A stretch of DNA of 64,000 bases. It comes from JANMOK01 sp031415055. Lineage in GTDB: Bacteria > Pseudomonadota > Alphaproteobacteria > Rhodobacterales > Rhodobacteraceae. Where the stretch lies: positions 77,328 through 141,327 of the forward strand of contig JANOQZ010000024.1 of NCBI GenBank assembly GCA_031415055.1. The letters run 5' to 3'. Position numbers and translations under genes: made by a program. The notes under the pieces were generated by a model, which saw nothing but the letters and a program-made list of their open reading frames with translations, ran no database searches and was not told the origin of the DNA. This document shows positions 1 through 8,855 of this stretch, piece after piece (position 1 is the stretch's first letter; every line of letters begins with the position of its first letter).

Positions 1-38
1 TGGAACAAGTCGCCGCCAACCTCGAAAAGGCGCTTTAG
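1..38 (+). CDS. 3' end of a gene cut by the window edge, possibly isocitrate dehydrogenase
   Basis: The only open frame that fits ends with EQVAANLEKAL followed by TAG at 36-38. The last residues resemble the C-terminal helix of alphaproteobacterial NADP-isocitrate dehydrogenase, and icd near alaS would fit this order. Only about 11 residues are visible, so the identity is a guess. The gene converges on the hydrolase at 95-931. Confidence 0.35.
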   Translation, partial: EQVAANLEKAL

Positions 39-94
39 CGTTTCGGGCACGGCCGACCCGCCAATGGATATCTGACAAAGGTGACGAAATCAGT

Positions 95-931
95 TCAGGC
101 AGCGATCAACGCTTCTAGCTGCGCCGCAACACCTGCCGCCAAATTGCGATCCCACCAATAATTGTTATGCGCCATCAGATCCAACCCCGGAAACGGCGCT
201 CCGACATTGACTTTGATGTCGCGCAATTGTTTGGTTTTCGCCAATTCCGCATAGTCCACCCCAGCTTTACTCAATGGAAACCCCAGTGGATCGTATTCCC
301 CGTAATAATTCTGCCACCAATTCTTAAGCTGAAATTTCGGCGCGAGTTGGTCACCCGAAAAGGGAATCGCGAAAATCTTGGAATAATCATAGGCAAAATT
401 GAAAATCGGCATGTTGCAACCAAAGGTGATTATGGACGCCACTTGATGCATATTTCGCATGCCTAAAGCTGGGTTGCTCTTTCTGTCCCAAATGTGGTTT
501 GAAATGACATAACAGCCCAACGAGAATGCCAAAATGACCAACGGCGCTCCGTCTTCGACATCGCCTTCCAGCAGGCCGACGGTCGCATCAATGTTGGCGT
601 GAACGTCGTCATAGATAGTGTTGTTGGGGTCATTTCGGTCCGTTCGATACGACGCCGGGTCCCCCAAGTTATTCACAACAAACTTGCGCACCATGCCCAC
701 GCTGACCGACCCGGCGACCGACTTCAAAAACTTGTCCTGATTGTTGTCCAAAATATCAGCATAATACGTCTCGCGCCACGCCACATTGGCCGCGAAACTT
801 GCGCCGCCAACAATATTGCGCACCGCCGTAAACAAAGGTTCTGAATAGGTCGGCTTGGTCGTCTTGGGCTTTTTGTCGGGAGCAGCCGTCCCCATTCCAT
901 GCACGACAAGAACGGCGATTTTCTTTTTCAT
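95..931 (-). CDS. alpha/beta-hydrolase-like protein
   Basis: 278 residues with no signal peptide, so probably cytoplasmic. The start ATG (929-931) has a strong GGGAGG site about 7 bases upstream. The N terminus IAVLVVHGMG is the first strand and oxyanion loop typical of serine hydrolases. A nucleophile-elbow-like AFSLGC places the likely catalytic Ser at residue 137, with Ala in place of the first Gly of GxSxG. A late His in HNNYWWD could complete the triad. The gene follows alaS by 51 bp on the same strand but lacks any obvious link to it. Substrate unknown; related proteins are annotated as lipases or unknown hydrolases. Confidence 0.6.
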   Translation of the reverse strand: MKKKIAVLVVHGMGTAAPDKKPKTTKPTYSEPLFTAVRNIVGGASFAANVAWRETYYADILDNNQDKFLKSVAGSVSVGMVRKFVVNNLGDPASYRTDRNDPNNTIYDDVHANIDATVGLLEGDVEDGAPLVILAFSLGCYVISNHIWDRKSNPALGMRNMHQVASIITFGCNMPIFNFAYDYSKIFAIPFSGDQLAPKFQLKNWWQNYYGEYDPLGFPLSKAGVDYAELAKTKQLRDIKVNVGAPFPGLDLMAHNNYWWDRNLAAGVAAQLEALIAA

Positions 932-982
932 GACAAACCTCCCGCTGAATTAGCGAAGATTATCACAAATTGCGCCAATTAT

Positions 983-3655
983 TTAGCGGATTGTTGCACT
1001 GGTCAACCAAACCTCCACCGCCCTCACCGCGTCCCCCGCCTTGCTCGCATCGCTGCCACCCGCCTGCGCCATATCGGGCCGACCGCCGCCACCCTTGCCA
1101 CCCATGGCTTCGGCGGCAACGCGCACCAGATCAACCGCAGAAACTCGGGCAGTCAAATCATCGGTTACTCCCGCTGCCACCGCCGCTTTTCCATCAGCAT
1201 CGGCAATCAACAGCACGGCGCCTGAACCGATGCGTGCCTTCTGCTCATCCATCAATCCGCGCAAATCTTTGCCGGATACACCTTTCAAAACTTTAGAAAC
1301 CAAAGCTATCCCATTGATAACATTAGGTTCATCTTCACCCACTTTTGCACCGCCCGACATCGCCAACTGTCGCCGCAAATCCGCAACCTCACTGTTCAAG
1401 GCCCGGTTTTCGCCCATCATCTTGGCAATACGTTCCGGCAAATCCACCGCGCTGGTCTTGATCGCGCCAGCAGCCGCCTGCAGCAAATCCAGTTGTTGCT
1501 CGACATAGGCCAACGCCCCAACCCCGGTCAGCGCCTCGATCCGTCGAACACCCGAAGAAACCGCGCTGTCCGCCAACAAGACGCACAGCCCGATCTCACC
1601 GGTGCGACCCACGTGGGTGCCGCCGCACAACTCCAACGAATAAGTCCGCTTATCGGCACCCTTGCCCGACCTTGCCAGTGCCCCCATCGACACCACCCGT
1701 ACCTCGTCACCATATTTCTCGCCAAACAATGCCTGAGCGCCAATCGCGCGGGCATCATCGGGAGTCATAATGCGGGTTTGCACCGAAGAATTCTGTCGGA
1801 TGAACGCATTGACCTCGCTTTGAATAGATTTGAATTCAGCTTCGGTCAGTCCCTTGTTGTGGCTGAAATCAAACCGCAACCGATCCGGCGCATTCAAACT
1901 GCCGCGTTGCGCCACATGGTCACCCAACGTGCGCCGCAAAGCCTCGTTCAGTAAATGCGTCGCCGAATGGTTGGCGCGAATGGCGGTCCGACGCGCAGAA
2001 TCCACCTTCAATTCCGCCGCCAAACCTACATCCAACGTCCCCTGCACCACTTCCGCCACATGCAAAATAACCCCGGCCTTTTTGCGCGTATCTGTAACTT
2101 TGGCCGTTCCCGAACCGGTCACAATCAGCCCGGTGTCGCCCACCTGGCCACCACTTTCGGCATAAAATGGCGTCTGGTTCAGCACGATATGCACCGTGTC
2201 GCCCTTGACCGCTCGCTCAACCAAAGCGCCATCCTTAACCAGCGCCAACACCTGCCCTTCGGCCACTTCGGTATCATAGCCCAGAAACTCGCTGGTCCCG
2301 TGTTTCTCGGCCAACTCGAACCATATCCTGTCGTCCGCCGCCTCGCCCGTCCCCGCCCAAGCGGCACGCGCTTTGGCTTTCTGCGCCGCCATCGCAGTAT
2401 CAAACCCGGCAACATCAACTTCACGCCCCTTCTCGCGCAAAGCATCCTGCGTCAAATCCAGCGGAAACCCAAATGTGTCATACAGCTTAAACGCCGTCGC
2501 CCCCGGCAAATCGGAACCATCAGGCAATCCCGCCAATTCCCCATCCAGCAGCTTCAACCCGCGATCCAAGGTCGTCAAAAACCGCGTTTCCTCCGCCAAC
2601 AGAGTCTCGGAAATCAACGTTTGGGCCCGGCCCAATTCGCCAAACGCCTGCCCCATTTCGGCAACCAAAGTCGGCACCAGCCGGTACATCACCGGCTCTT
2701 TCGCCCCCAGCAAATGCGCATGCCGCATCGCCCGCCGCATGATACGGCGCAAAACATACCCTCGCCCCTCATTGGAGGGCATCACCCCATCGGCAATCAG
2801 AAAACTGGTAGATCGGATATGATCCGCAATCACCCGATGGTGAAACTTGCCAACACCATCTGCATCACCGTCGGTGAAATTGGCCGAGGCTTCGACCAAT
2901 GCCCGCAACGTATCGGTGGCGAACACGTCCTGCTTGCCCTGCAACACCGCGCCAAACCGCTCCAACCCCATGCCGGTATCGACCGATTGCTTGGGCAAAG
3001 GCTCGCGCCGCCCGTCGGCAAACTGTTCGAACTGCATGAATACATTGTTCCAGATCTCAACGAACCGGTCGCCATCCTGCTCCGCCGACCCCGGCGGCCC
3101 GCCCGCCATGCTCGGCCCATGATCGTAAAATATTTCCGAACACGGCCCGCAAGGCCCGGTTGGCCCCATCATCCAGAAATTGTCATTGGTGGCGATGCGG
3201 ATGATCCGATCATCCGGCAGACCGGCCACCTTCTTCCACACCGCCGCTGCTTCAACATCATCGTGATAAACCGTCACCGTCAAGCGTTTGGGATCAATGC
3301 CAAACCCTTTGGTCAACAACTCCCAAGCGAAGGGAATTGCCTGATCCTTGAAATAATCGCCGAACGAAAAATTGCCCAGCATCTCGAAAAACGTCAGATG
3401 CCGCGCGGTATAGCCCACATTGTCCAAATCATTGTGCTTGCCGCCGGCCCGCACGCATTTTTGCGAAGTGGTGGCGCGTTTATAGTCGCGAATTTCCACG
3501 CCGGTGAACACGTTCTTGAACTGCACCATGCCGGAATTTACGAACATCAGTGTCGGGTCGTTGCGCGGCACCAAATTGGAAGATTCCACCACCTGATGCC
3601 CATGATCGGCAAAATAGCCCAGAAAAGTGCTGCGGATGTCGTTCACGCTGGTCAT
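983..3655 (-). CDS. alaS: alanine--tRNA ligase
   Basis: 890 residues, full length for the family. The enzyme activates alanine and charges tRNA-Ala, and its editing domain clears Ser and Gly mischarging. The N-terminal class II catalytic domain starts MTSVNDIRSTFLGYF and carries NSGMVQFK and WMMGPTGPCGPCSE. The editing domain has the zinc-type motifs HSATHLL and CGGTH, and the C-Ala domain ends with a Gly-rich GGKGGGGRPDMAQAGG. It lies downstream of recA, separated by a terminator hairpin. The order recA-alaS is common in Rhodobacterales. Confidence 0.97.
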   Translation of the reverse strand: MTSVNDIRSTFLGYFADHGHQVVESSNLVPRNDPTLMFVNSGMVQFKNVFTGVEIRDYKRATTSQKCVRAGGKHNDLDNVGYTARHLTFFEMLGNFSFGDYFKDQAIPFAWELLTKGFGIDPKRLTVTVYHDDVEAAAVWKKVAGLPDDRIIRIATNDNFWMMGPTGPCGPCSEIFYDHGPSMAGGPPGSAEQDGDRFVEIWNNVFMQFEQFADGRREPLPKQSVDTGMGLERFGAVLQGKQDVFATDTLRALVEASANFTDGDADGVGKFHHRVIADHIRSTSFLIADGVMPSNEGRGYVLRRIMRRAMRHAHLLGAKEPVMYRLVPTLVAEMGQAFGELGRAQTLISETLLAEETRFLTTLDRGLKLLDGELAGLPDGSDLPGATAFKLYDTFGFPLDLTQDALREKGREVDVAGFDTAMAAQKAKARAAWAGTGEAADDRIWFELAEKHGTSEFLGYDTEVAEGQVLALVKDGALVERAVKGDTVHIVLNQTPFYAESGGQVGDTGLIVTGSGTAKVTDTRKKAGVILHVAEVVQGTLDVGLAAELKVDSARRTAIRANHSATHLLNEALRRTLGDHVAQRGSLNAPDRLRFDFSHNKGLTEAEFKSIQSEVNAFIRQNSSVQTRIMTPDDARAIGAQALFGEKYGDEVRVVSMGALARSGKGADKRTYSLELCGGTHVGRTGEIGLCVLLADSAVSSGVRRIEALTGVGALAYVEQQLDLLQAAAGAIKTSAVDLPERIAKMMGENRALNSEVADLRRQLAMSGGAKVGEDEPNVINGIALVSKVLKGVSGKDLRGLMDEQKARIGSGAVLLIADADGKAAVAAGVTDDLTARVSAVDLVRVAAEAMGGKGGGGRPDMAQAGGSDASKAGDAVRAVEVWLTSATIR

Positions 3656-3747
3656 GTCGAATTCCCGGTCTCATGCCGAAACGACAACTCGCGCGGCAAA
3701 TCGTTCTGGCATTTAGCTTGCGGCCCCGCGCCTGTCCACTGGCGACA

Positions 3748-3780
3748 AACGAAAACGACCGCCCGATCAAGGACGGTCGC
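3748..3780 (-). terminator. Rho-independent terminator after recA
   Basis: On the minus strand a 9-bp stem (CGACCGTCC / GGGCGGTCG with one T.G pair, loop TTGATC) is followed by TTTTCGTTT. It starts about 20 bases after the recA stop and separates recA from alaS. Confidence 0.8.
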
Positions 3781-3799
3781 CACCTTCAAACCAAAAAGT

Positions 3800-4870
3800 T
3801 CAATCCTCGATCACATCCGCCGTTTCGGTTTCAGGACTCGCCTGCAAGTCCAATCCATGCGCCGAACGCAGTTTTTCGGCAATCGCTTCCGCCACATCCG
3901 GGTTGTCGCGCAGGAACACTTTCGCATTCTCGCGCCCCTGCCCGATCCGCTCATCGCCAAACGAGAACCACGAACCGGATTTTTCCACAATCCCGGCCTT
4001 GACACCCAAATCGACCAATTCGCCGGTGCGTGAAATGCCTTCGCCATACATGATGTCGAATTCCACCTGTTTGAACGGTGGCGCCACCTTGTTCTTCACC
4101 ACCTTCACCCGCGTGGTGTTGCCGACCACTTCCTCGCGGTCCTTGATGGCGCCGATCCGGCGGATGTCCAGCCGCACCGAGGCGTAGAATTTCAGGGCAT
4201 TGCCGCCCGAGGTCGTCTCCGGCGAGCCAAACATCACGCCAATTTTCATCCGGATCTGGTTGATGAAAATCACCATGCAGTTCGACCGGCTGATCGCCGC
4301 AGTCAGCTTACGCATCGCCTGACTCATCAGCCGTGCCTGCGCCCCGACTTGCGCGTCGCCCATATCGCCTTCAAGTTCCGATTTCGGCGTCAACGCCGCC
4401 ACCGAATCGACCACGACCACGGCAACCGCGCCGGATCGCACCAAAGTCTCGGTAATCTCCAGCGCCTGCTCGCCGGCATCGGGCTGTGAAATCAGCAGCT
4501 CGTCCAGATTGACACCCAGCTTTTTGGCATAAGACGGATCCAGCGCGTGCTCGGCATCGACAAAGGCGCAGATGCCGCCGTTTTTCTGTTCTTCGGCAAT
4601 CACATGCAGCGCCAAAGTGGTTTTGCCCGAACTCTCCGGCCCGTAAATTTCGATGATCCGGCCCTTGTGCAGCCCGCCGATCCCTAACGCAATATCCAAC
4701 CCGATTGACCCGGTGGAAATCGCCTCGATCTCGATCGCTGCACCATCTTGGCCAAGCCGCATGATCGAGCCTTTGCCAAAGCTGCGCTCGATTTGTGACA
4801 AAGCCGATTCCAGCGCCTTCGCCTTGTCCATGCCGCGTCTTTCGTTCAGGTCCAGTATCGGGGATGCCAT
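3800..4870 (-). CDS. recA: recombinase RecA
   Basis: 356 residues from ATG 4868-4870, which has AGAGG about 8 bases upstream; a 13-residue in-frame extension to 4909 has no such site and is unlike the family. RecA forms filaments on single-stranded DNA, drives strand exchange and triggers LexA self-cleavage. Walker A GPESSGKTT, the VVVVDSVAAL Walker B strand and loop L2 with FINQIRMKIGVMFGSPETT are all present, with the usual acidic tail. A LexA-type box lies about 50 bp upstream and a terminator follows. Confidence 0.98.
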   Translation of the reverse strand: MASPILDLNERRGMDKAKALESALSQIERSFGKGSIMRLGQDGAAIEIEAISTGSIGLDIALGIGGLHKGRIIEIYGPESSGKTTLALHVIAEEQKNGGICAFVDAEHALDPSYAKKLGVNLDELLISQPDAGEQALEITETLVRSGAVAVVVVDSVAALTPKSELEGDMGDAQVGAQARLMSQAMRKLTAAISRSNCMVIFINQIRMKIGVMFGSPETTSGGNALKFYASVRLDIRRIGAIKDREEVVGNTTRVKVVKNKVAPPFKQVEFDIMYGEGISRTGELVDLGVKAGIVEKSGSWFSFGDERIGQGRENAKVFLRDNPDVAEAIAEKLRSAHGLDLQASPETETADVIED

Positions 4871-4919
4871 TGATTTACCTCTTGTTTCACAATCGCCATT
4901 GGCTGGCAATCACTGCTCT

Positions 4920-4934
4920 GTTCTCTTCTTGTTC
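4920..4934 (-). promoter_or_regulatory. SOS (LexA) operator of recA
   Basis: Plus strand reads GTTC-TCTTCTT-GTTC; the minus strand is GAAC-N7-GAAC, the established alphaproteobacterial LexA box. It is centred 57 bp upstream of the recA ATG. A possible -35 TTGACC (4947-4952) lies just upstream, so LexA would cover the -10 region. Confidence 0.85.
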
Positions 4935-5056
4935 TCATAGTCATGCGGTCAAAATAGGAACAATGCAAGCCAAATTTTCACGGTCCAAGACTAGCGGCAA
5001 TTTGGTTAGCAAGAGGTGAACAAAGCCGCACCAGCGTGAAATAATGTGGCAATGTT

Positions 5057-5088
5057 CGCTGGCGTCGGCCAAAGGCCCTACGCCAGCG
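5057..5088 (-). terminator. long stem-loop overlapping the cckA stop codon
   Basis: CGCTGGCGT (5057-5065) pairs with ACGCCAGCG (5080-5088), with an inner GGCC-AAA-GGCC. The last cckA codons and its stop lie inside the stem. There is no clear T-tract, so it may be a 3' end stabiliser or a weak terminator. Confidence 0.45.
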
Positions 5089-7165
5089 CCAGTTGGTCCT
5101 TCACGACCTTGGTCAAATCGCTTAGCGAATAAGGCTTTGGCAAGAATACCGAATGTTCGAAATCACTCGAGCCGCCAGAAAATGCGTCCTCGGCATAGCC
5201 CGACACAAACACCACCTTGGCATCGGGCCGGTTCGCCCGCGCTTTGCGCACCCAACTTGGCCCGTCCAGTCCCGGCATGATCACGTCCGATATCAGCAGA
5301 TCGACGTTCAAGGCGGCATCGCTCAAAATCTGCAAGGCTTCTTCGCCCGAACAGGCCTCAAACACCGTATACCCCCGCATCCGCAACGCGCGTGCCGTAA
5401 AGGACCTGACCGCAGTCTCGTCTTCGGCGAGCAGAATTTTGCCTTGCCCGCTCATATCATGCAGCGAAAGTTTCGGCGGCACATCGGCAACTAGTCTCAG
5501 CGGAGTTTCGCTGTCTGAGGCAGGCAGATAAATCGAGAAAACCGTGCCGCACCCAAGCGTTGAATCGACAAAAATGAATCCGCCGGTTTGTTTGACAATG
5601 CCATAAGCGGTTGAAAGCCCCAGTCCGGTGCCTTCGCCAACCCGTTTTGTGGTGTAAAACGGCTCAAAAATCTTGCCGATTTCATCGTCGGAAATGCCGG
5701 TTCCGGTGTCAGAAACCCGGATCAGCACATACGGACCAGCCGGAATGTTGGCGCGGTTGCGCTGCGTGTCTTGACTGACCAACAAGTTTTCGCAGGCAAT
5801 ACGGACCTCGCCACCCAACGGCATGGCGTCGCGCGCGTTGACGACCAAATTCATGATCACCTGTTCAAACTGGCGTTCGTCGACGCGCACCGGGCGCAAG
5901 TCGTCACATTTTTCGATCACCAAGCTGACCTTTTCGCTCAGCAATCGATTGAGCAGATGTGCCAATTCGCTCAAAGTATCGGTCAATTGAATGGTCTTGG
6001 GCTGTAACGTCTGCTTGCGCGAAAATGCCAGCAATTGCCGCACCAACGCCGCTGCACGCAGGGCGTTGGCCCGAATCTGCATCAGGTCGGAATGGTCGAA
6101 ATCGCCGGTTTCGTGACGCAGCAACAGCAAATCACAATGTCCATTGATTGCAGTCAGTAAATTATTGAAATCATGCGCAATTCCACCAGCCAATTGACCG
6201 ACGGCCTGCATCTTCTGGCTTTGCACGAATTGCGCTTCCAGCGATTTCAATTCAGTTGCGTCGTTCATCGTGGCAATGATTTGCGGACCATCAATGCTGT
6301 CCACGCGCAAAAGATTGACCTGAAAAAATACATTCTGATCGCCCGAAATCCGCCGCGCCATTTCAGAACGCGCTTTAGCGGGTGCGGTAGCGGTTTCCAC
6401 CAGTCTTTCGCGCATCGAGCGCCACAATCCATCCAGCAGATCGCAAATATCAACCTTCGGCTGCGCCGCATCGCCCAGCAAAGATTTGCCGGCCTTGTTG
6501 ATAAAATCAATCCGCCCGTCCATGCCAAGGCGCAACAACGCCACCGGCAGGTCCTGGAAGGCTTTTTCGTCAAAGGAGGCCGAATTGACTGACGCAAAGG
6601 TCGGCAAGATTTCTGCGCTGACGCCAACGGATTTCAACCACAGCAGCCGATTGCTGCCAACCCGTTCGGCGCGAATGCTGCCAAAATCGCCTGCGATTTG
6701 CGCAGTCCCCGCCACTGCGGCCTGACGCAGAAACTGTCCGCAATTTCCGCCTGAACCGACAAAAAAGTCGCCGCAAATCGCCGCAACATTCACCCGGCGC
6801 GCCTTGATGAATTCTTGGTCAAACTTGGCGTTGCCAGTCAGAACTGCACCGTTAAAATCCGTCAGAAAATACGAATTCTGCGACCCGGCAAAAAGCCCAG
6901 CAAATTGCACGTTTCGCAATCGGCTCGGCACTTGCGCGACCAGTTGAACCGCCACAAACCCGGCCAGACCAACCACAGTCGCGCGAAAAGCGTGCAGGAT
7001 ATTGGCGGATGTTATGCCCTGATAAATGACAAATGCCGCCAAAAGCAGCAAGCAAATAGCCCCGACCGCGGCCGCCTTTCCAACCGATTTACGCCCCGAA
7101 AAACTGCTCGGAAAATTCGGCGTAACAAAGACCATGCGGATTGGGTTCCAGATTGAGACAGACAA
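5078..7165 (-). CDS. cckA: hybrid sensor histidine kinase, CckA type
   Basis: 695 residues from a TTG at 7165 (GGGGG just upstream); an ATG at 7135 is the alternative. CckA feeds phosphate through ChpT to CtrA and CpdR in alphaproteobacteria. Two membrane segments lie at about 30-50 and 60-80, then a PAS-like region, the DHp His in GGIAHDFNNLLTAING (about residue 331), an ATPase domain with VMNLVVNARDAM and GTGLGLSTAYGI, and a C-terminal receiver with LLISDVIMPG (Asp near 626) and VFVSGYAED. Two-membrane topology and the H-box match CckA closely. A CtrA-like site lies upstream. It is 207 bp upstream of recA. Confidence 0.9.
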   Translation of the reverse strand: MSVSIWNPIRMVFVTPNFPSSFSGRKSVGKAAAVGAICLLLLAAFVIYQGITSANILHAFRATVVGLAGFVAVQLVAQVPSRLRNVQFAGLFAGSQNSYFLTDFNGAVLTGNAKFDQEFIKARRVNVAAICGDFFVGSGGNCGQFLRQAAVAGTAQIAGDFGSIRAERVGSNRLLWLKSVGVSAEILPTFASVNSASFDEKAFQDLPVALLRLGMDGRIDFINKAGKSLLGDAAQPKVDICDLLDGLWRSMRERLVETATAPAKARSEMARRISGDQNVFFQVNLLRVDSIDGPQIIATMNDATELKSLEAQFVQSQKMQAVGQLAGGIAHDFNNLLTAINGHCDLLLLRHETGDFDHSDLMQIRANALRAAALVRQLLAFSRKQTLQPKTIQLTDTLSELAHLLNRLLSEKVSLVIEKCDDLRPVRVDERQFEQVIMNLVVNARDAMPLGGEVRIACENLLVSQDTQRNRANIPAGPYVLIRVSDTGTGISDDEIGKIFEPFYTTKRVGEGTGLGLSTAYGIVKQTGGFIFVDSTLGCGTVFSIYLPASDSETPLRLVADVPPKLSLHDMSGQGKILLAEDETAVRSFTARALRMRGYTVFEACSGEEALQILSDAALNVDLLISDVIMPGLDGPSWVRKARANRPDAKVVFVSGYAEDAFSGGSSDFEHSVFLPKPYSLSDLTKVVKDQLALA

Positions 7166-7187
7166 GCCCCCAATCTACCCAAAAACA

Positions 7188-7204
7188 GTTAATGAATGGT
7201 AAAC
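7188..7204 (-). promoter_or_regulatory. CtrA-type binding site upstream of cckA
   Basis: Minus strand GTTTACCATTCATTAAC matches TTAA-N7-TTAA with one mismatch (TTTA) and contains the common ACCAT core. It lies 23 bp upstream of the TTG start of cckA and just after the stop of the preceding gene. Confidence 0.5.
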
Positions 7205-7211
7205 ATCGAAC

Positions 7212-8405
7212 CTAGAGTCCCGGCAATTGCACGAACTCCGCCGCATAAAAACCGTCGCCCGCTTCTGGTGGCAAAAAGCGCACTTCTCGACCCATTGACC
7301 AACCAGCATTGCGCCGCAAAAACCCAGCGCTCTGGTCGCTGTTTTCGCATTTCAGCAACGAACAGGTTGCATAAACCAACCGACCACCCGTTGCCACCAA
7401 GGCCTGCGCCTTGTCCAAAATCTCGGCCTGAAGCAGCACCAGCAAATCCAAACCGCTGGCATCCATCCGCCATTTCGCATCCGGATTGCGCCGCCAAGCG
7501 CCCGACCCCGAACAGGGCGCATCGACCAGCACCAAATCGCATTTCCCTGCCAACTTCGGCAAATCCCCAGTCGCGACCAAACTAACTTTCGCCCCAGCCC
7601 GCGCTGACCGGTCTGGCAAATCTTTCATCCGGCCAGCGTTAATGTCATGCGCCATCAACAGCCCTTGACCCCCCATTTCCGCCGCCAATGCCAGCGTTTT
7701 GCCCCCGCCACCGGCACAGTAATCCAACACCCGCATCCCAGGCTTCGCCCCGGCAAACAAGGCGACGGCTTGGCTAGAAACATCCTGCAACTCGACCAAA
7801 CCCGACGTATAGGCCCGGCTTCCGGCAACCGCCCTTGGGTTCTCGACCACCCGCAAGGCATGCGGCGAAAGCGCATGCTCCTCAACCGCAATCCCTTCCT
7901 GCGCCAACATCACCTTGGCGCCCGCAACCGTGCCGCGCAAAGTGTTCACACGCAAATCCAGCGGCGCCCGCGCCTGCATGGCACGAAGAATCTTCAAGCG
8001 GTCCGCTCCCAAAGATCGGCCAATTTCATCTTGCAAAAAGTCGGGGTAATCATAGGAAATCGCTTCCGGCGCGGGCGGCAATTCGCACTCGACTTGTGCT
8101 TTTTCCGCGACCGACAATTGCTCCGGCGCGAACCCATCGCCGCTAAACAATTCGCCGGGATCAAGCCCTTCGGCCAATAACTGCGCAATGACCAATCCAC
8201 GCCCGGTTTCTGCCCCACCTCGCCACGCGAAAGATCGTCGCTGCCGGATGCAATCAAACACTACATCGCGCACCGCTGCCCGGTCTTTTGACCCGGCAAA
8301 TCGACTGGCCCGTGACCAGCGCGTCAAAGCACGTTCAGCAGGTTCGCCGCGCAAAATTTCGTCCAACAATGAAATGGCGGCCGCCAGCCGAGCACCGGGT
8401 GTCAT
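7212..8405 (-). CDS. RsmB/NOP2-family RNA (cytosine-5) methyltransferase
   Basis: 397 residues. SAM-dependent m5C methylation of rRNA, most likely 16S. An N-terminal NusB-like helical region precedes the Rossmann domain. VLDYCAGGGGKTLALA is the SAM loop. DAPCSGSGAWRRNPD and YATCSLLKCEN carry the two family cysteines (resolving and catalytic). Length and layout fit RsmB-type proteins, but substrate position cannot be read from sequence. It follows the MAPEG gene by 27 bp on the same strand. Confidence 0.85.
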   Translation of the reverse strand: MTPGARLAAAISLLDEILRGEPAERALTRWSRASRFAGSKDRAAVRDVVFDCIRQRRSFAWRGGAETGRGLVIAQLLAEGLDPGELFSGDGFAPEQLSVAEKAQVECELPPAPEAISYDYPDFLQDEIGRSLGADRLKILRAMQARAPLDLRVNTLRGTVAGAKVMLAQEGIAVEEHALSPHALRVVENPRAVAGSRAYTSGLVELQDVSSQAVALFAGAKPGMRVLDYCAGGGGKTLALAAEMGGQGLLMAHDINAGRMKDLPDRSARAGAKVSLVATGDLPKLAGKCDLVLVDAPCSGSGAWRRNPDAKWRMDASGLDLLVLLQAEILDKAQALVATGGRLVYATCSLLKCENSDQSAGFLRRNAGWSMGREVRFLPPEAGDGFYAAEFVQLPGL

Positions 8406-8432
8406 CGCACTTTTCTGCCCTGAAATTTAGCC

Positions 8433-8855
8433 TCACACAAGCAGGGCCAAGCCCAGCGAGATCCAAGCCACAGCCATCGCACAACCGCCAAAGGCGAAAG
8501 CCAAAAATCGATAGGTCACCCGATTGCTGCCAATATGAATGAACGCATGCACATAGCGCGCGGCGACAAAAGCCACCGAAGCAATCGCCACCCCCCAATT
8601 GCTCGCGCCAGTGGCGGCAGCTAACGCGACGCAAGCATATAACATCACCGGCAATTCAAACTGGTTGACCAGATTGTTCTGCGCCTTCTGCACGCCAATT
8701 TCATAGGCGTCATTGGACAAAGCAATATCGCGGATATGAACGCGCTTGCTGCGAATATCGGCCAATCGTCGATTCAGCAGAACCATGTAAACAATCCCCA
8801 CTAGCAATACTTGCGCAAACACCGCGGCAATCGATACGGTCAAATGCAGCGGCAT
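8433..8855 (-). CDS. MAPEG family membrane protein
   Basis: 140 residues with four hydrophobic segments: about 10-30, 62-85, 86-105 and 118-138. The layout, including NLVNQFELPVMLYACVALA, fits bacterial MAPEG proteins (relatives of microsomal glutathione transferases). Function in bacteria is poorly defined. The start directly abuts the guaB stop, indicating co-transcription and translational coupling. Confidence 0.8.
   Translation of the reverse strand: MPLHLTVSIAAVFAQVLLVGIVYMVLLNRRLADIRSKRVHIRDIALSNDAYEIGVQKAQNNLVNQFELPVMLYACVALAAATGASNWGVAIASVAFVAARYVHAFIHIGSNRVTYRFLAFAFGGCAMAVAWISLGLALLV

Noticed and set aside
1955..4033. 692-codon plus-strand ORF opposite alaS
   Set aside because: It is antisense to a full-length alaS, has no recognisable domain and a composition (many Arg, His, Gln) typical of a shadow frame.
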